Part shown: positions 1 through 9,343 of the stretch, one piece after another
How the letters are laid out: the number at the start of each line of letters is the position of its first letter
Position numbering within the stretch: position 1 is the stretch's first letter
From: an uncultured Bizionia sp.
GTDB taxonomy: Bacteria > Bacteroidota > Bacteroidia > Flavobacteriales > Flavobacteriaceae
Assembly: GCA_947496215.1 (NCBI GenBank)
Contig: CANMCF010000001.1
Location: forward strand, 62,001 to 126,000
DNA: 64,000 nt
Direction of reading: 5' to 3'
Program-made: the position numbers and the translations under genes
The notes under the pieces: model-generated
The model's database searches: none
Told to the model about the DNA's origin: nothing
What the model saw: only the letters and a program-made list of their open reading frames with translations

Positions 1-582
1 TTATTTTAAGTTTTGAAGTGTTGTGTCCACAATGCTTCTCAATTGTGTTTTGTCATTTATCAAAATACCTGTCATTCTAAAACCTTGCAAAGCAGAAAAC
101 AAGTATAGAGCATAATCTTTTGATGTCTTGGTCACATTAATGTCCCCTTTTTCTTGTGCATTTTTTATCAACTCTTCCAAAAGAGCGATCATACCATCTT
201 GATTGGTACTCAAAAAAGTTGTAATTGATGATTTTTGGTTCCCCATTTCCGCAGTACAATTGGAAATAAGGCAGCCTTTGTTTTCCTTGTCCTTGGTTAT
301 TTCATTTAAATATAGTTCGAAAATACCCTCTATGGCATACGTAGGGCATTTGGAATCCATGATTATTTTAGAAAAAGCCTCCTGTGCTTGTGTTTGATAT
401 AGCTTTAAACACTCGAAGAAGATATCCAATTTACTACCAAACGAGTTATAGATGCTAGAGCGATTCAAGCCTGTGGCATCCACCAAATCTTGCATGGATG
501 AAGCATTGTAGCCTTTGTTATGAAAGACATTTGTTGCTTGATCCAATACGAGTTTCCTATTAAAAGTTTCTACTTTCGGCAT
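1..582 (-). CDS. TetR/AcrR family transcriptional regulator
   Basis: DNA-binding repressor-type regulator, about 193 residues from the preferred ATG. The N-terminal helix-turn-helix is visible (VLDQATNVFHNKGYNASSMQ followed by DLVDATGLNRSSIYNSFGSK), and the rest is the helical ligand-binding and dimerisation half. An in-frame GTG at 627 would add 15 residues; I prefer the ATG at 582 because it begins MPKVETFNRK, just before the first HTH helix, as usual in this family. The stop is at the window edge (bases 1-3), so the gene is complete. Its target and ligand cannot be read from the sequence; TetR regulators often control a neighbouring gene, and anything beyond base 1 is unseen. Confidence 0.9.
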   Translation of the reverse strand: MPKVETFNRKLVLDQATNVFHNKGYNASSMQDLVDATGLNRSSIYNSFGSKLDIFFECLKLYQTQAQEAFSKIIMDSKCPTYAIEGIFELYLNEITKDKENKGCLISNCTAEMGNQKSSITTFLSTNQDGMIALLEELIKNAQEKGDINVTKTSKDYALYLFSALQGFRMTGILINDKTQLRSIVDTTLQNLK

Positions 583-824
583 TTTATTTGAAATGATCGT
601 TTCAAAATTAATGTTTTTTTTTGACACAGCTGTTAAAAGAGTATTAAAAATAGATTTTTACATCAAGTAACTGATCTCTTCATAGATTAAATGGAAATAA
701 CATGTGTGATTGATGAGTGGAGTAAAAACTATCCTTAAATTTATAATTGGATTACTAATGCAAATATTCTGTAATTTCAAAAAAAAGAAAAAGTAGTAAA
801 TCCTAATACAACGTTGCGAACGAA

Positions 825-1883
825 ATGAAAAAGGCACTATTGCACTTAGCAATTATTTCATTGTTGATGATTGCTCAATCCTGTGTGGATAAAAAAGAAA
901 AAGAACTTTCTTTCTTGACCTTCAATGTCTGGCAAGAAGGTACCTCGGTACCCAATGGCTTGGAGAAAATTCGCGATGTCATAGTGGAGACTGATCCTGA
1001 TGTTGTTTGCTTTGTGGAAGTAAGAAACTACAAAAATCAAGATTGGACCACCAAAATAGTCGATGCTTTGAAGGAAACTGGGAAAAGGTACCACAAGGGA
1101 TATGTTGGTGGAGATGTATCGTTTATTAGCAAATACCCATTGGAGAATGGTATGAAAGTATTCAAGAACACCGATAAAGGGACAGTGGTGAACTACAATG
1201 TAAATGTGAATGGGAATATGATCTTAGTTTCTGGAGTTCATTTGGATTACACCTACTATGCATCCAATTTGCCAAGAGGCTATAATGGAGGAGATCCCAA
1301 TTGGAAGATGATGGATGATGGAAAAGGTAAACCGTTACCAAATATAAATTTGGATTCAATTCGTGCCTATAATCTAAAATCGACAAGGGACGAAGCCATT
1401 TCCTCATTTCTAGACTCCGTGAAATCAGAATCGAATCCAATAATCTTAATGGGGGATTTCAATGAACCTTCCTTTTTGGATTGGACAGAGAAAACAAAAG
1501 ACAGGTTTGACCATAATGGAGCAGTCGTTCCTTGGTACAATACAAAGAAACTGCATGAAGAAGGCTTTGTAGATGCCTTTAGGACATTCTATCCAAATGA
1601 AATGACCAATCCAGGAATTACATGGCCTTCTTATGCCAACGAGAAGAAATCCACGAGTTGGACCTCTTTGGCAGATGAAAGAGATAGGGTGGATTACATC
1701 TTCTTCAAAGGGAATGATATGGAAATAAAAGAAGTGTTCATTGTCGGTCCAAAATCATCCTATGTCTATGATAAATTGGAAACTTCAAGCACAAATGAAG
1801 AAAAGTTCTTGGCGAACCATTTGCCATGGCCTAGTGATCATAAGGGGGTATTGGCAAGGTTTTTATTTACATTCAAGAAATGA
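825..1883 (+). CDS. Endonuclease/exonuclease/phosphatase family lipoprotein
   Basis: Secreted hydrolase of the EEP fold, 352 residues, with a lipoprotein-type signal peptide ending at Cys20 (hydrophobic stretch then AQSC). Family motifs in order: TFNVWQEG near residue 32, a catalytic acidic site in CFVEVRN, a substrate loop SGVHLDY, ILMGDFNEPS (the metal/catalytic GDFN), RDRVDYIF, and the C-terminal SDHKGVLA containing the catalytic Asp-His. The family hydrolyses phosphodiester or phosphomonoester bonds in nucleic acids, sphingomyelin or inositol phosphates; the actual substrate is unknown. Location is inferred as membrane-anchored outside the cytoplasm. It starts about 240 bp from the divergent TetR gene. 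Confidence 0.85.
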   Translation: MKKALLHLAIISLLMIAQSCVDKKEKELSFLTFNVWQEGTSVPNGLEKIRDVIVETDPDVVCFVEVRNYKNQDWTTKIVDALKETGKRYHKGYVGGDVSFISKYPLENGMKVFKNTDKGTVVNYNVNVNGNMILVSGVHLDYTYYASNLPRGYNGGDPNWKMMDDGKGKPLPNINLDSIRAYNLKSTRDEAISSFLDSVKSESNPIILMGDFNEPSFLDWTEKTKDRFDHNGAVVPWYNTKKLHEEGFVDAFRTFYPNEMTNPGITWPSYANEKKSTSWTSLADERDRVDYIFFKGNDMEIKEVFIVGPKSSYVYDKLETSSTNEEKFLANHLPWPSDHKGVLARFLFTFKK

Positions 1884-1929
1884 ATCATAGTCAATTATTC
1901 CAATAAAAACATAAATGAAATTTTGAATT

Positions 1930-2322
1930 ATGAACATTTATTTATTTGTAGCTGGCATTCTATGTTTTCTCTTGGGGATCGTACACTCTATACTTGGAGA
2001 ATTTTTGATTTTTAAAGATAAAAGAAACAAAGGGAGTTTAGTCCCCTCAAAAGAAAGCAAGGGGTTGAGAGGTAGGCATATGAGGATACTATGGGCAACA
2101 TGGCATTTGGCTTCTCTCTTTGGTTGGTGTATCGGGATGATGTTGATAAAGACCTCGTTAATGAAAGAAAATTCTAATTCTGACATTTTGGATTTTATGT
2201 TGCAATCAATGAGTGGTACTATGATCTTGAGTTCTTTGTTGGTTTTGGTTGGAACCAAGGGGAGACATCCAGGTTGGGTTGTTCTTCTATTGATAGGGGT
2301 TTTGTTGATATTGGGGAGTTGA
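1930..2322 (+). CDS. Small integral membrane protein, unrecognised family
   Basis: A 130-residue protein of four predicted membrane helices (about residues 1-26, 50-72, 86-105 and 110-129). A conserved-looking GIVHSILGE motif sits at the end of helix 1, and helix 2 carries HMRILWATWHLASLFGW; histidines within membrane helices suggest haem, metal or quinone contact, but this is speculation. It lies 46 bp downstream of the EEP lipoprotein on the same strand and may be co-transcribed. I do not recognise a named family; the gene call rests on ORF length, a good ATG and membrane-protein composition. Confidence 0.7.
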   Translation: MNIYLFVAGILCFLLGIVHSILGEFLIFKDKRNKGSLVPSKESKGLRGRHMRILWATWHLASLFGWCIGMMLIKTSLMKENSNSDILDFMLQSMSGTMILSSLLVLVGTKGRHPGWVVLLLIGVLLILGS

Positions 2323-2708
2323 TAAGCAAAGGAGAATAATAAGAACATGGTTTTCATAAAGAACTCATATGAAGGAATGACACACCTAAACAAATATCGA
2401 TTGGCATTGTATGAAAATTAATATTTCGTTATAAGAAAATTCATTCGTACACACGTAGATTTGCCCCCGAATTAAAAAATAGAATTGAGCTTCAACACTG
2501 AAGAAGAAATTGGAAGCGTGATTTTTTGGTTGACTTTGTATAAAGCATGCTTCAGTTTTCACTATGACATTAGTGGAAGTTGAAGCATTTTTTTGTGGGA
2601 AAACCAAATCAATGCATATCGATTCTCAAAAGACTTTATTTTTTAAAGTCCAAGAACTCTTTTGTACCGTAAATAGACGAAGACAATAAACAATAAAAAA
2701 CAAAAACA
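2323..2708. other. Intergenic region without a supported gene
   Basis: This 386-base gap shows only short, compositionally poor open frames. The one structure I see is a 7-bp inverted repeat (GACTTTA/TAAAGTC, 2632-2650) about 60 bases before the next gene. No tRNA-like cloverleaf, terminator with a clear T-run or coding remnant was convincing. Confidence 0.5.
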
Positions 2709-3464
2709 ATGAAAACAATGAAAAATGCATTAAGAACAGTTCTATGTCTGACAGTTTTAACATTAGCCTTAAGTTGCTCAAATGATGATGACGTAACAGC
2801 TTTGGGAATACAAAGATCTTTTACAACAAATGCAGATACGGACTTTTTAATAAATAGCGATGGTACGGTGAACCTGATGGTATCTGGAGCGTTTCAAGAC
2901 ACTTCACCGTCATCAAGTGTGACAAGTAGAGGTTTTGTCTATGGGGCGTCAACAAATACAGAAGTGAGTGAAACAAATACGGTGGTAGCAATTGGGCCTC
3001 AGAATTCTGTTACTGGAGACATTATAAATTTACCTAGTGGACAAACATACTATATAAGAGGTTATTTTGAAATGAGTGATGGTACTTATTTTTATGGAAA
3101 TGAAATACAATCAAGTACGGATGTCGATGCCAGTAGTACAAGAACTATAACGATGGAAATGGAATCAGATCCATTTTTTATCTCTCAAACAGAAGTTACA
3201 CCTACGGTAAACCTTTCTGACATAGCAAAAGAAATGCCAATGGAAATAGGTTATGAGTATAGTGTGAACGACGATTTTTCAAGCAGTACACTTAAGGACA
3301 TTGAGGGTTATCAAGGTAATATCTTAACAACTAGTTATGCTTCAGAATTAATTACAGGCTTGACAGCTTCAACAACCTATTATTTCAGACCTTATGCTAA
3401 ATATGCAGATGGAACAGTTACAAATGGAGGAACAAGTTCTGCTTCGTTTACCACTAACAATTAA
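2709..3464 (+). CDS. Secreted lipoprotein with fibronectin-III-like repeats
   Basis: A 251-residue lipoprotein: signal peptide with lipobox LALSC, Cys23 as the lipid-modified residue, then an acidic SNDDD tract typical of surface-exposed Bacteroidota lipoproteins. Two beta-sandwich-like units follow; each contains the pattern GFVYG / TYYIRGYFEMSDGTYFYGN (first) and TTYYFRPYAKYADGTVTNGG (second), which is characteristic of fibronectin-type-III-like modules in Bacteroidota lipoproteins. No catalytic motif is seen, so the role is likely binding or structural. It is followed by a bidirectional terminator at 3509-3545 separating it from the convergent DUF4268 gene. An internal ATG three codons in (2718) is an alternative start. 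Confidence 0.75.
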   Translation: MKTMKNALRTVLCLTVLTLALSCSNDDDVTALGIQRSFTTNADTDFLINSDGTVNLMVSGAFQDTSPSSSVTSRGFVYGASTNTEVSETNTVVAIGPQNSVTGDIINLPSGQTYYIRGYFEMSDGTYFYGNEIQSSTDVDASSTRTITMEMESDPFFISQTEVTPTVNLSDIAKEMPMEIGYEYSVNDDFSSSTLKDIEGYQGNILTTSYASELITGLTASTTYYFRPYAKYADGTVTNGGTSSASFTTNN

Positions 3465-3508
3465 TATGGATTGCATTCCAAATTAAAATTTGGATGATAG
3501 TTGACATT

Positions 3509-3545
3509 AAAAAAGCGACTTGGATTATATCCAAGCCGCTTTTTT
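3509..3545. terminator. Bidirectional intrinsic terminator
   Basis: Hairpin with a 5-base loop (TTATA), stem GCG-A-CTTGGA / TCCAAG-C-CGC with a single A/C mismatch, flanked by an A-run and a T-run so it can act on both strands. It lies between the convergent lipoprotein and DUF4268 genes. Confidence 0.85.
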
Positions 3546-3575
3546 AATTGCTTGTCGAAAAATGAAAATAATCCA

Positions 3576-4004
3576 CTATGGATTTATGACATCTTTATAT
3601 TCATTGAAAAAATCCTCAAAAGCAGCCATTTTCTCATTGAAGAACTCCATGACCATTTGCCAAGTGTTTTTATTGTGAATGGATACTTTTTGATCGAGAG
3701 TTATATGGATTCTGGATATTTCCTTTCCATTTTCCAAAAAGTATTCTTCTTCAAAAATAGCTTCGGGTAAATAGTCTTCCACAAGAATGGATTGCAAGGA
3801 TTGCAATTTCTCCCAATGGTTTATCCTGTTTTCTAAATCATCTTCCAAATCCAGAAATACTGCAGCAGTCCTATTGTCAAAATGAAATTTAAAGCTGAAC
3901 CCTTTTATTTTTGTATTGTATAAGATCCATTTCCTCGGAAAGGATTTTCCGAAGCTGGTCCAAAAGAGTTGTCGTATTTGTCGGGATTCTTCTTTGGAGA
4001 ACAT
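3576..4004 (-). CDS. DUF4268 domain-containing protein
   Basis: A 142-residue protein matching the DUF4268 pattern: an N-terminal helix (SKEESRQIRQLFWTSFGK), a beta-rich centre (KGFSFKFHFDNRTAAVFLDL), an E-rich segment around EEEYF, and a C-terminal helix containing MVMEFFNEKMAAFEDFF. Function of the stand-alone domain is unknown; the fold is related to restriction/nuclease-associated domains in other proteins, but no catalytic residues are evident here. It is last in a minus-strand group, 11 bases after the ZIP transporter gene. Confidence 0.8.
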   Translation of the reverse strand: MFSKEESRQIRQLFWTSFGKSFPRKWILYNTKIKGFSFKFHFDNRTAAVFLDLEDDLENRINHWEKLQSLQSILVEDYLPEAIFEEEYFLENGKEISRIHITLDQKVSIHNKNTWQMVMEFFNEKMAAFEDFFNEYKDVINP

Positions 4005-4015
4005 TGTTATTTATG

Positions 4016-4687
4016 TTATATGAAATAAGCTAGGACAATTGCGGACACAATGGTTAAAAGCTTTGTTATGTTGAATTTATGGCCTTCATTGCTCTCAAAT
4101 AGAATGGTGGTCGAAATATGCAGGAAGATCCCGATGACCACAGCGGATATTTCTGTGAAATAACTGTCTATGAATGTAAAGTTGGAAGCCAGAAACACCC
4201 CCAGAGGAGTCATCAAGGCAAACAACAACAAGAATAGGATACTATTGACCTTGCTCAGTTTCGAAGCCATGAAAAAAGTAGCCAGAATAATGGCCACGGG
4301 TAGTTTATGGATAATGATGCCGTATACCAAGTTATGATGTGTTTCAATTGGAATCCCTTCTAGGATGCTATGAATGCTCAAACTTATGAAAAGCAACCAA
4401 GGAAATGTCGTGGCTTCCTTATCGATGTGGACATGTCCATGTTCGGCACCTTTGGAAAAGAACTCCAAGATGATTTGGAGCAAGATTCCTATCATTATGA
4501 ACAAGCCTACGTTCTTACTATCATGATGATATACTTCTGGTAAAAAATCGAAAACAGTTATGGATAGAAGAAAGGCACCACTAAATGCCAATAGTAACTT
4601 TAGGTTTTTGTTCTGTTTTGGTTTTAAAATCAAAACAATCAAAAAACCGAGCACCACGGATAGGATGGGGAGTATTATTGTAAGCAT
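4016..4687 (-). CDS. ZIP family metal transporter
   Basis: A 223-residue polytopic membrane protein with about eight hydrophobic helices. The two diagnostic ZIP signatures are present: HSILEGIPI in helix 4 and HKLPVAI in helix 5, which form the metal path in this family. A histidine-containing loop (HGHVHIDKE) precedes helix 4, as common in ZIPs. It probably imports zinc or another divalent cation across the inner membrane. The start is 3 bases after the stop of the upstream methyltransferase gene, so the two are almost certainly co-transcribed. Confidence 0.9.
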   Translation of the reverse strand: MLTIILPILSVVLGFLIVLILKPKQNKNLKLLLAFSGAFLLSITVFDFLPEVYHHDSKNVGLFIMIGILLQIILEFFSKGAEHGHVHIDKEATTFPWLLFISLSIHSILEGIPIETHHNLVYGIIIHKLPVAIILATFFMASKLSKVNSILFLLLFALMTPLGVFLASNFTFIDSYFTEISAVVIGIFLHISTTILFESNEGHKFNITKLLTIVSAIVLAYFI

Positions 4688-4690
4688 TCG

Positions 4691-5434
4691 CTATTTAAAA
4701 ATGAGAATTAAACGTTCAGAGGATTTTTTGTCAAATTTACGTAATTTATAATCTCCAAAGACATCAATCAAATAAACTCCAGCACGTTCAAAGTATGCTT
4801 CAAAATCTTTCAAAGTCAATGCTTTCACACGTTCTTGATAATTATGGGACTGTCCTTCTATGGTAAATGAAATATCTTTTATTATGAAACCATTTTCTAC
4901 GCGACGTCGTAAAATGAAATCGATGCCTTCTACCGTCTTTTTGTCTTCAGTCACCAAATTGTCAATGACATGTTCGCTATTCATGAAATCGATTACACCA
5001 AAGCCATAGTCGTTAAGATTGGCTTTTATGGCTTTTATGGTATTCAAATTGTCTTCTGCCTTGTCAAAATACCCAAAGCTCGTAAAGAGATTGAAAACGG
5101 CATCAAATTGAGAACCATAGGGCTTGCACATGTCATGGACTTCAAATTTCAACGTCTCATTTTCAAATTGTTTGGCATGAGCAATGCTATTTTCGGATAG
5201 ATCGACACCTGTAGTATCGTACCCGATGCTGTTCAAGTAAACCGAATGACGTCCCTTTCCACAAGCCAAATCCAAAATTTTGCCATCCTCGGGAATATTC
5301 AAATATTCGGTAAGATTGGACATGAAACTTTCTGCTTCCGTATAATCTCTATCTTTATATAAAATGTGGTAAAAAGGGGTGTCGAACCAAGAGGCATACC
5401 AAGTTGTTTTGTCTTTTGTCATAATATTTCCCAT
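4691..5434 (-). CDS. Class I SAM-dependent methyltransferase
   Basis: A 247-residue Rossmann-fold methyltransferase. Motif I is ILDLACGKGRHS (about residues 53-64), the acidic end of strand 2 is GVDLSE, and strand 4 contains FDAVFNLFTSFGYF. The N-terminal WYASWFDTPFYHILYKDRD segment recurs in a conserved Bacteroidota subfamily of unknown substrate. The start could be ATG 5434 or ATG 5422 (MTKDKTT). It heads a minus-strand operon with the ZIP and DUF4268 genes and is divergent from the rRNA methyltransferase gene, with which it shares a palindromic promoter region. Confidence 0.85.
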   Translation of the reverse strand: MGNIMTKDKTTWYASWFDTPFYHILYKDRDYTEAESFMSNLTEYLNIPEDGKILDLACGKGRHSVYLNSIGYDTTGVDLSENSIAHAKQFENETLKFEVHDMCKPYGSQFDAVFNLFTSFGYFDKAEDNLNTIKAIKANLNDYGFGVIDFMNSEHVIDNLVTEDKKTVEGIDFILRRRVENGFIIKDISFTIEGQSHNYQERVKALTLKDFEAYFERAGVYLIDVFGDYKLRKFDKKSSERLILIFK

Positions 5435-5463
5435 TAAAATGGGAATCTCGTTTTACTTAATTG

Positions 5464-5493
5464 TTTGTTTGGTACAAAAATAGAGTATTTTTG
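5464..5493 (+). promoter_or_regulatory. Bacteroidota-type promoter for the rRNA methyltransferase gene
   Basis: TTTG at 5464-5467, 18-base spacer, then TATTTTTG at 5486-5493 fits the Bacteroidota -33/-7 consensus (TTTG, TAnnTTTG). The -7 element is mirrored by CAAAAATA at 5475-5482, a matching minus-strand element for the divergent operon. Confidence 0.6.
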
Positions 5494-5513
5494 CAATCTA
5501 TTAGACGAAAATA

Positions 5514-6674
5514 ATGGAAGAAAATTTCAGAATGGTAGCCAAAACCTTATTTGGCTTTGAAGAATTATTATCGAAGGAACTAACACAATTAGGAGCTAGG
5601 GAGGTTAAATCTGGCGTTCGTAATGTTAGTTTTGTTGGAGATAAAGGTTTTATGTACAAGGCCAATTTGGCTTTGCGTACAGCAACAAAGATTTTAAAGC
5701 CGATACACACGTTTAGGATTAGAAGCGAAAAGGATTTGTATGATCAAGTCTATAGGATGGATTGGAGCAATTACTTGAAATCTTCAGGAAGCATTGCAGT
5801 AGATTCTACCCTAAACTCCACGGTATTCACACATTCGTTATACATATCTCAAAAGACCAAAGATGCCATCGTAGACAAGTTCAGGGATGAGACTGGTGAG
5901 CGTCCCAGTGTGGACTTGAAGTTTCCGGATTTAAAAGTCAACGTGCACATAGACAGGGAAACTTGTAATATCTCCTTGGACACCTCTGGGGATTCGTTAC
6001 ACAAGCGTGGTTACAAAATGGCTACTAACATAGCTCCGATAAACGAGGTTCTGGCGGCAGGATTGATAATGCTTTCAGGATGGGACGGGCAATCTGACTT
6101 TATGGACCCAATGTGTGGTAGTGGAACAATGTTGGCAGAGGCAGCCATGATTGCTTGTAACATTCCACCAAACTTGATGCGTAAGGAGTTTGCCTTTGAA
6201 CGTTGGCAAGATTGGGATGTGGAATTGTTTGAAAAGATAGAGGAATCCCTATTGAACAAGACTCGGGATTTCCATTATAAAATATTTGGTTTCGACAAAT
6301 CTCCAAGTGCAGTTACCAAAGCAAAGGACAATGTGAAAAATGCACACTTGGATGAATTCATCTCCATAAAGCACGAAGATTTCTTCAAAACCCAAAAAGG
6401 AGGGGATCGAAAATTGCATATGGTGTTCAATCCTCCATATGGTGAACGTTTGGACATCGAAATGGAAGAATTTTACAAGAACATAGGTGATACCTTGAAA
6501 CAGAATTACCCAAATACGGATGCTTGGTTCATAACATCAAACATCGAAGCAATAAAACATGTTGGACTAAGACCGTCTAGAAAAATACACCTTAAAAATG
6601 CGAAACTGGAGTCACGTTTGTTGAAATATGAGATTTATGCAGGTAGCAAGAAAGGGAAGTACATGAATAAGTAA
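5514..6674 (+). CDS. THUMP domain class I SAM-dependent RNA methyltransferase (RlmL-like)
   Basis: A 386-residue protein with an N-terminal THUMP RNA-binding region (residues about 1-160, starting MVAKTLFGFEELLSKEL after a short leader) and a C-terminal N2-guanine methyltransferase domain. Motif I is DPMCGSGTMLAEAAMIA and the catalytic motif IV is NPPYGERL, both typical of the RlmL/RlmK N-terminal half that makes m2G2445 in 23S rRNA. Bacteroidota usually encode only this half, without the RlmK fusion, as here. Cytoplasmic, acts on precursor 23S rRNA (by family). Confidence 0.9.
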   Translation: MEENFRMVAKTLFGFEELLSKELTQLGAREVKSGVRNVSFVGDKGFMYKANLALRTATKILKPIHTFRIRSEKDLYDQVYRMDWSNYLKSSGSIAVDSTLNSTVFTHSLYISQKTKDAIVDKFRDETGERPSVDLKFPDLKVNVHIDRETCNISLDTSGDSLHKRGYKMATNIAPINEVLAAGLIMLSGWDGQSDFMDPMCGSGTMLAEAAMIACNIPPNLMRKEFAFERWQDWDVELFEKIEESLLNKTRDFHYKIFGFDKSPSAVTKAKDNVKNAHLDEFISIKHEDFFKTQKGGDRKLHMVFNPPYGERLDIEMEEFYKNIGDTLKQNYPNTDAWFITSNIEAIKHVGLRPSRKIHLKNAKLESRLLKYEIYAGSKKGKYMNK

Positions 6675-6744
6675 CAATCCCTTTTAAAGTATAGTATTCA
6701 TCGTGTTTTTAATTCAAAGATCATACTTACCATTATAAAAAAAC

Positions 6745-9336
6745 ATGCTAAAATCCCTCCTGACGTTTAAAACATTTGCTTTAAACCTTTGCATATGCTT
6801 GTTCATTTCTCAAAATTGCTATAGTCAAGAGCCTATTTATGAGCACTTCGGTGTAGACGAAGGGTTGCCTAGCTCCCAAATCTATGATGTCTATCAATCG
6901 AAAGATGGCAATATCTGGTTTGCCTCAGATAGAGGTTTGGCTGCATACAATGGCTACGAATTTAAAAAATATGGAGTAAAGGAAGGGATCCCCAGTTCTG
7001 TCGTTTTAGATTTTTTTCCACAGACGAATGGACAAATTTGGTGTGCTACTTTGCATACAAACAAATTGTTTTTCTTCAATGAACGATTTAAAGAATTCAC
7101 GACTTACGAATTCAATGCTCTTCTAAGTGAAACATTGCCTCCAAGTGCTGTTATAGAAAGTGTTTACCTAGATAAAGACAATAGCTTGCACATAGGGTGT
7201 TCAAAAATGAATGGAGAAATCGTTATTGATGATGAAGGACTTCTCGTGAAAAGAGGAAAGGAATTAAATGATTGCGATAAATTATATAAGGTTGTTCATG
7301 CGGATGTTGATAACAGAACCTTTTCTTTTTTGACTGAGGAATTAAAGCCTTTGAAGGATGAAGAAATAAGAAGAGAGAATGAAAGTAATCTTTTAAGAAA
7401 ATCAATATATAGCACTGGAAACATATTATCCATCAATGGTAGTTCCATTGAAATCTTAAACATTGAAGATAGGACTGATAAAAAAATAAATACTGGTTAC
7501 CCCATAATAGGGGTCAATAGCATAGATGCCAATCGCTTTTTAGTGGGATATGATTATTATGGAGCTCAAATTATGGATATGGAAGGCAATGTTCTCAATT
7601 CTTTTCTGGAAGGTAAAGCCGTAACCAGTTTTTTAATGGATCAAGAAGGAGGCTATTGGTTGACTACATTGAATTCAGGCGTTTTTTATATTAAAAACCC
7701 GAATATTTTCACAAAGAAGATAGATAAAACACTTGGTAAAACAGTAATGGCACTGGCAAAAGGATATGATGACAAGTTATATGTATCATACCAAAATGGA
7801 GATTTAGTGTGTCTGGACGATGAAAAAAGCAATTTGTTGAATGACAAGACGCTATCCATTAAGGGCGTGGTGCCATTTGTAGAATACAACTCAAATAGAG
7901 GTGAATTGTTTGTTCATATGGACAATGTGTTGACAAGGTATTCTAAAAATGATGAAAGAGAAGAGGAAGTACATTATACACTTAAGTTTTCTGAACCTCA
8001 AGATGATATTGTTTTTGCTTCTACAAATGGTTATACAAGAAAAATCTCCTTAAAGGAAACAAAGAAAATTCTTGTAGGCGAACGATGCTTGGATGCCTGT
8101 TTATTTGGAGGGAAGACTTATATAGCGACTTCAAAAGGGTTGTTTAAAACGGTAAGTGATTCTGTGATAAGCTTAGCTTCAAAAAACAAGCTATTGTCTT
8201 ATAGGATAGAAGACATTGACATCAATTTTAATGAAGATGCCATGTACATGGCTACCATTGGAGCAGGAATAGTCGTATATAGAGAAGAAGGGATTAGTAA
8301 TATAGATGCATCCGATGGTCTATATAGCAACACCGTCAATGAAGTATATTTTGAGGATGACCATACATTATGGGTTTGTACGGATTCTGGAATTAACAAA
8401 GTAGCGCTTTTTGGAGACAATACCTATGAAATATCAGGATTGAATAAAAATGATGGTTTATTGAGCAATGAGGTGGAAGATGTAGAAATCATAAAGGACA
8501 CTGTTTGGGTAGGGACCAAAAACGGGCTTTGTTATTTCCCTAAAAAGATTTTGGAAGACAATGCGTTACCCGAGCTCTTTTTAAAGCTGAAACATGTCAA
8601 AGTAAATGATTCTACAAGAGACCTGAATACATCTTTAAAATTAAACTATGAAGAGAACAAGCTTTCTTTTTTTGTTGAAGGGGTCTCATTCAATAAAAAA
8701 CTGATCTACAAGTATAAAATCGAAGGGTTAAACAACAACTGGCAGTATTCTAGAAATAGAGAGATCACTTTTTCGGCATTGGCTTCTGGCAACTATACAT
8801 TTAAAGCAATGGCTTGCTTGGATATGACGGGTGATTGTTATGAAGAGATGATAGACTATTCATTTTCCATTTCACCACCATTTTGGAAACGTTGGTGGTT
8901 TTATTCGATTTGTGTCTTGGGAACTTGTGTTTTGATATATATGTTCTTCAAATATAGAATCCTATCTTACAACAAGGACATTACCAGGGAGTTGATACGT
9001 TTGATTGTTAAGAGAATAAAGAAGAAAGAGAAATATTTGGTCTTCAAGGAAGCAGGAAAGGACATTAGAATAAAAACCGATGAGATTTTATATGTAAGAT
9101 CCTCAGGAAACTACATAGATATCATTACAGAGAAGCAAAACCATACGGTACGATGCAAAATAAGCGAGTTTATAGCCTTGACACCAGATTCATTGGAGTA
9201 TATAAGAATTCACCGCTCATTTATAATACGATTGGATAAAGTGAAATCCAAATCTAAAAGTGAAGTCTCCATAGGTGATGAAACATTGCCAGTAAGTGCA
9301 AAGTATGTAACGGAGTTGGAAAAGATTCATTTTTAA
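6745..9336 (+). CDS. Membrane one-component regulator: reg_prop propeller, Y_Y_Y, TM, LytTR
   Basis: An 863-residue sensor-regulator. A signal peptide (cleavage near residue 27) precedes a large periplasmic region of two-component-regulator propeller repeats (for example GLPSSQIYDVYQSKDGNIWF, later GLYSNTVNEVYFEDDHTLWV and GLLSNEVEDVEIIKDTVWVG), then a Y_Y_Y domain (YKIEGLNNNWQYS... ANYTFKA-like), one TM helix near residues 712-734, and a C-terminal LytTR DNA-binding domain (DEILYVRSSGNYIDI, EYIRIHRSFIIRL). There is no histidine kinase or receiver domain, so periplasmic signal would be transmitted straight to DNA across the membrane. The ligand is unknown; in related hybrid sensors propeller/Y_Y_Y regions sense glycans or peptides. 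The next gene, 161 bp on, is a probable target. Confidence 0.88.
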   Translation: MLKSLLTFKTFALNLCICLFISQNCYSQEPIYEHFGVDEGLPSSQIYDVYQSKDGNIWFASDRGLAAYNGYEFKKYGVKEGIPSSVVLDFFPQTNGQIWCATLHTNKLFFFNERFKEFTTYEFNALLSETLPPSAVIESVYLDKDNSLHIGCSKMNGEIVIDDEGLLVKRGKELNDCDKLYKVVHADVDNRTFSFLTEELKPLKDEEIRRENESNLLRKSIYSTGNILSINGSSIEILNIEDRTDKKINTGYPIIGVNSIDANRFLVGYDYYGAQIMDMEGNVLNSFLEGKAVTSFLMDQEGGYWLTTLNSGVFYIKNPNIFTKKIDKTLGKTVMALAKGYDDKLYVSYQNGDLVCLDDEKSNLLNDKTLSIKGVVPFVEYNSNRGELFVHMDNVLTRYSKNDEREEEVHYTLKFSEPQDDIVFASTNGYTRKISLKETKKILVGERCLDACLFGGKTYIATSKGLFKTVSDSVISLASKNKLLSYRIEDIDINFNEDAMYMATIGAGIVVYREEGISNIDASDGLYSNTVNEVYFEDDHTLWVCTDSGINKVALFGDNTYEISGLNKNDGLLSNEVEDVEIIKDTVWVGTKNGLCYFPKKILEDNALPELFLKLKHVKVNDSTRDLNTSLKLNYEENKLSFFVEGVSFNKKLIYKYKIEGLNNNWQYSRNREITFSALASGNYTFKAMACLDMTGDCYEEMIDYSFSISPPFWKRWWFYSICVLGTCVLIYMFFKYRILSYNKDITRELIRLIVKRIKKKEKYLVFKEAGKDIRIKTDEILYVRSSGNYIDIITEKQNHTVRCKISEFIALTPDSLEYIRIHRSFIIRLDKVKSKSKSEVSIGDETLPVSAKYVTELEKIHF

Positions 9337-9343
9337 CAAAAAT

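Noticed and set aside
203..397. Plus-strand open frame opposite the TetR gene
   Set aside because: Antisense shadow of a well-supported TetR coding sequence.
1938..2393. 151-codon minus-strand frame over the small membrane protein gene
   Set aside because: The plus-strand frame gives clean membrane helices and a good ATG; the minus frame has no recognisable features and extends into the gap.
2340..2410. Apparent resemblance to 42985-43045 (CCTAAACAA block with CTCATATGA/CTCGTATGA)
   Set aside because: Only short blocks agree with gaps between; too weak to call a repeat family from two copies.
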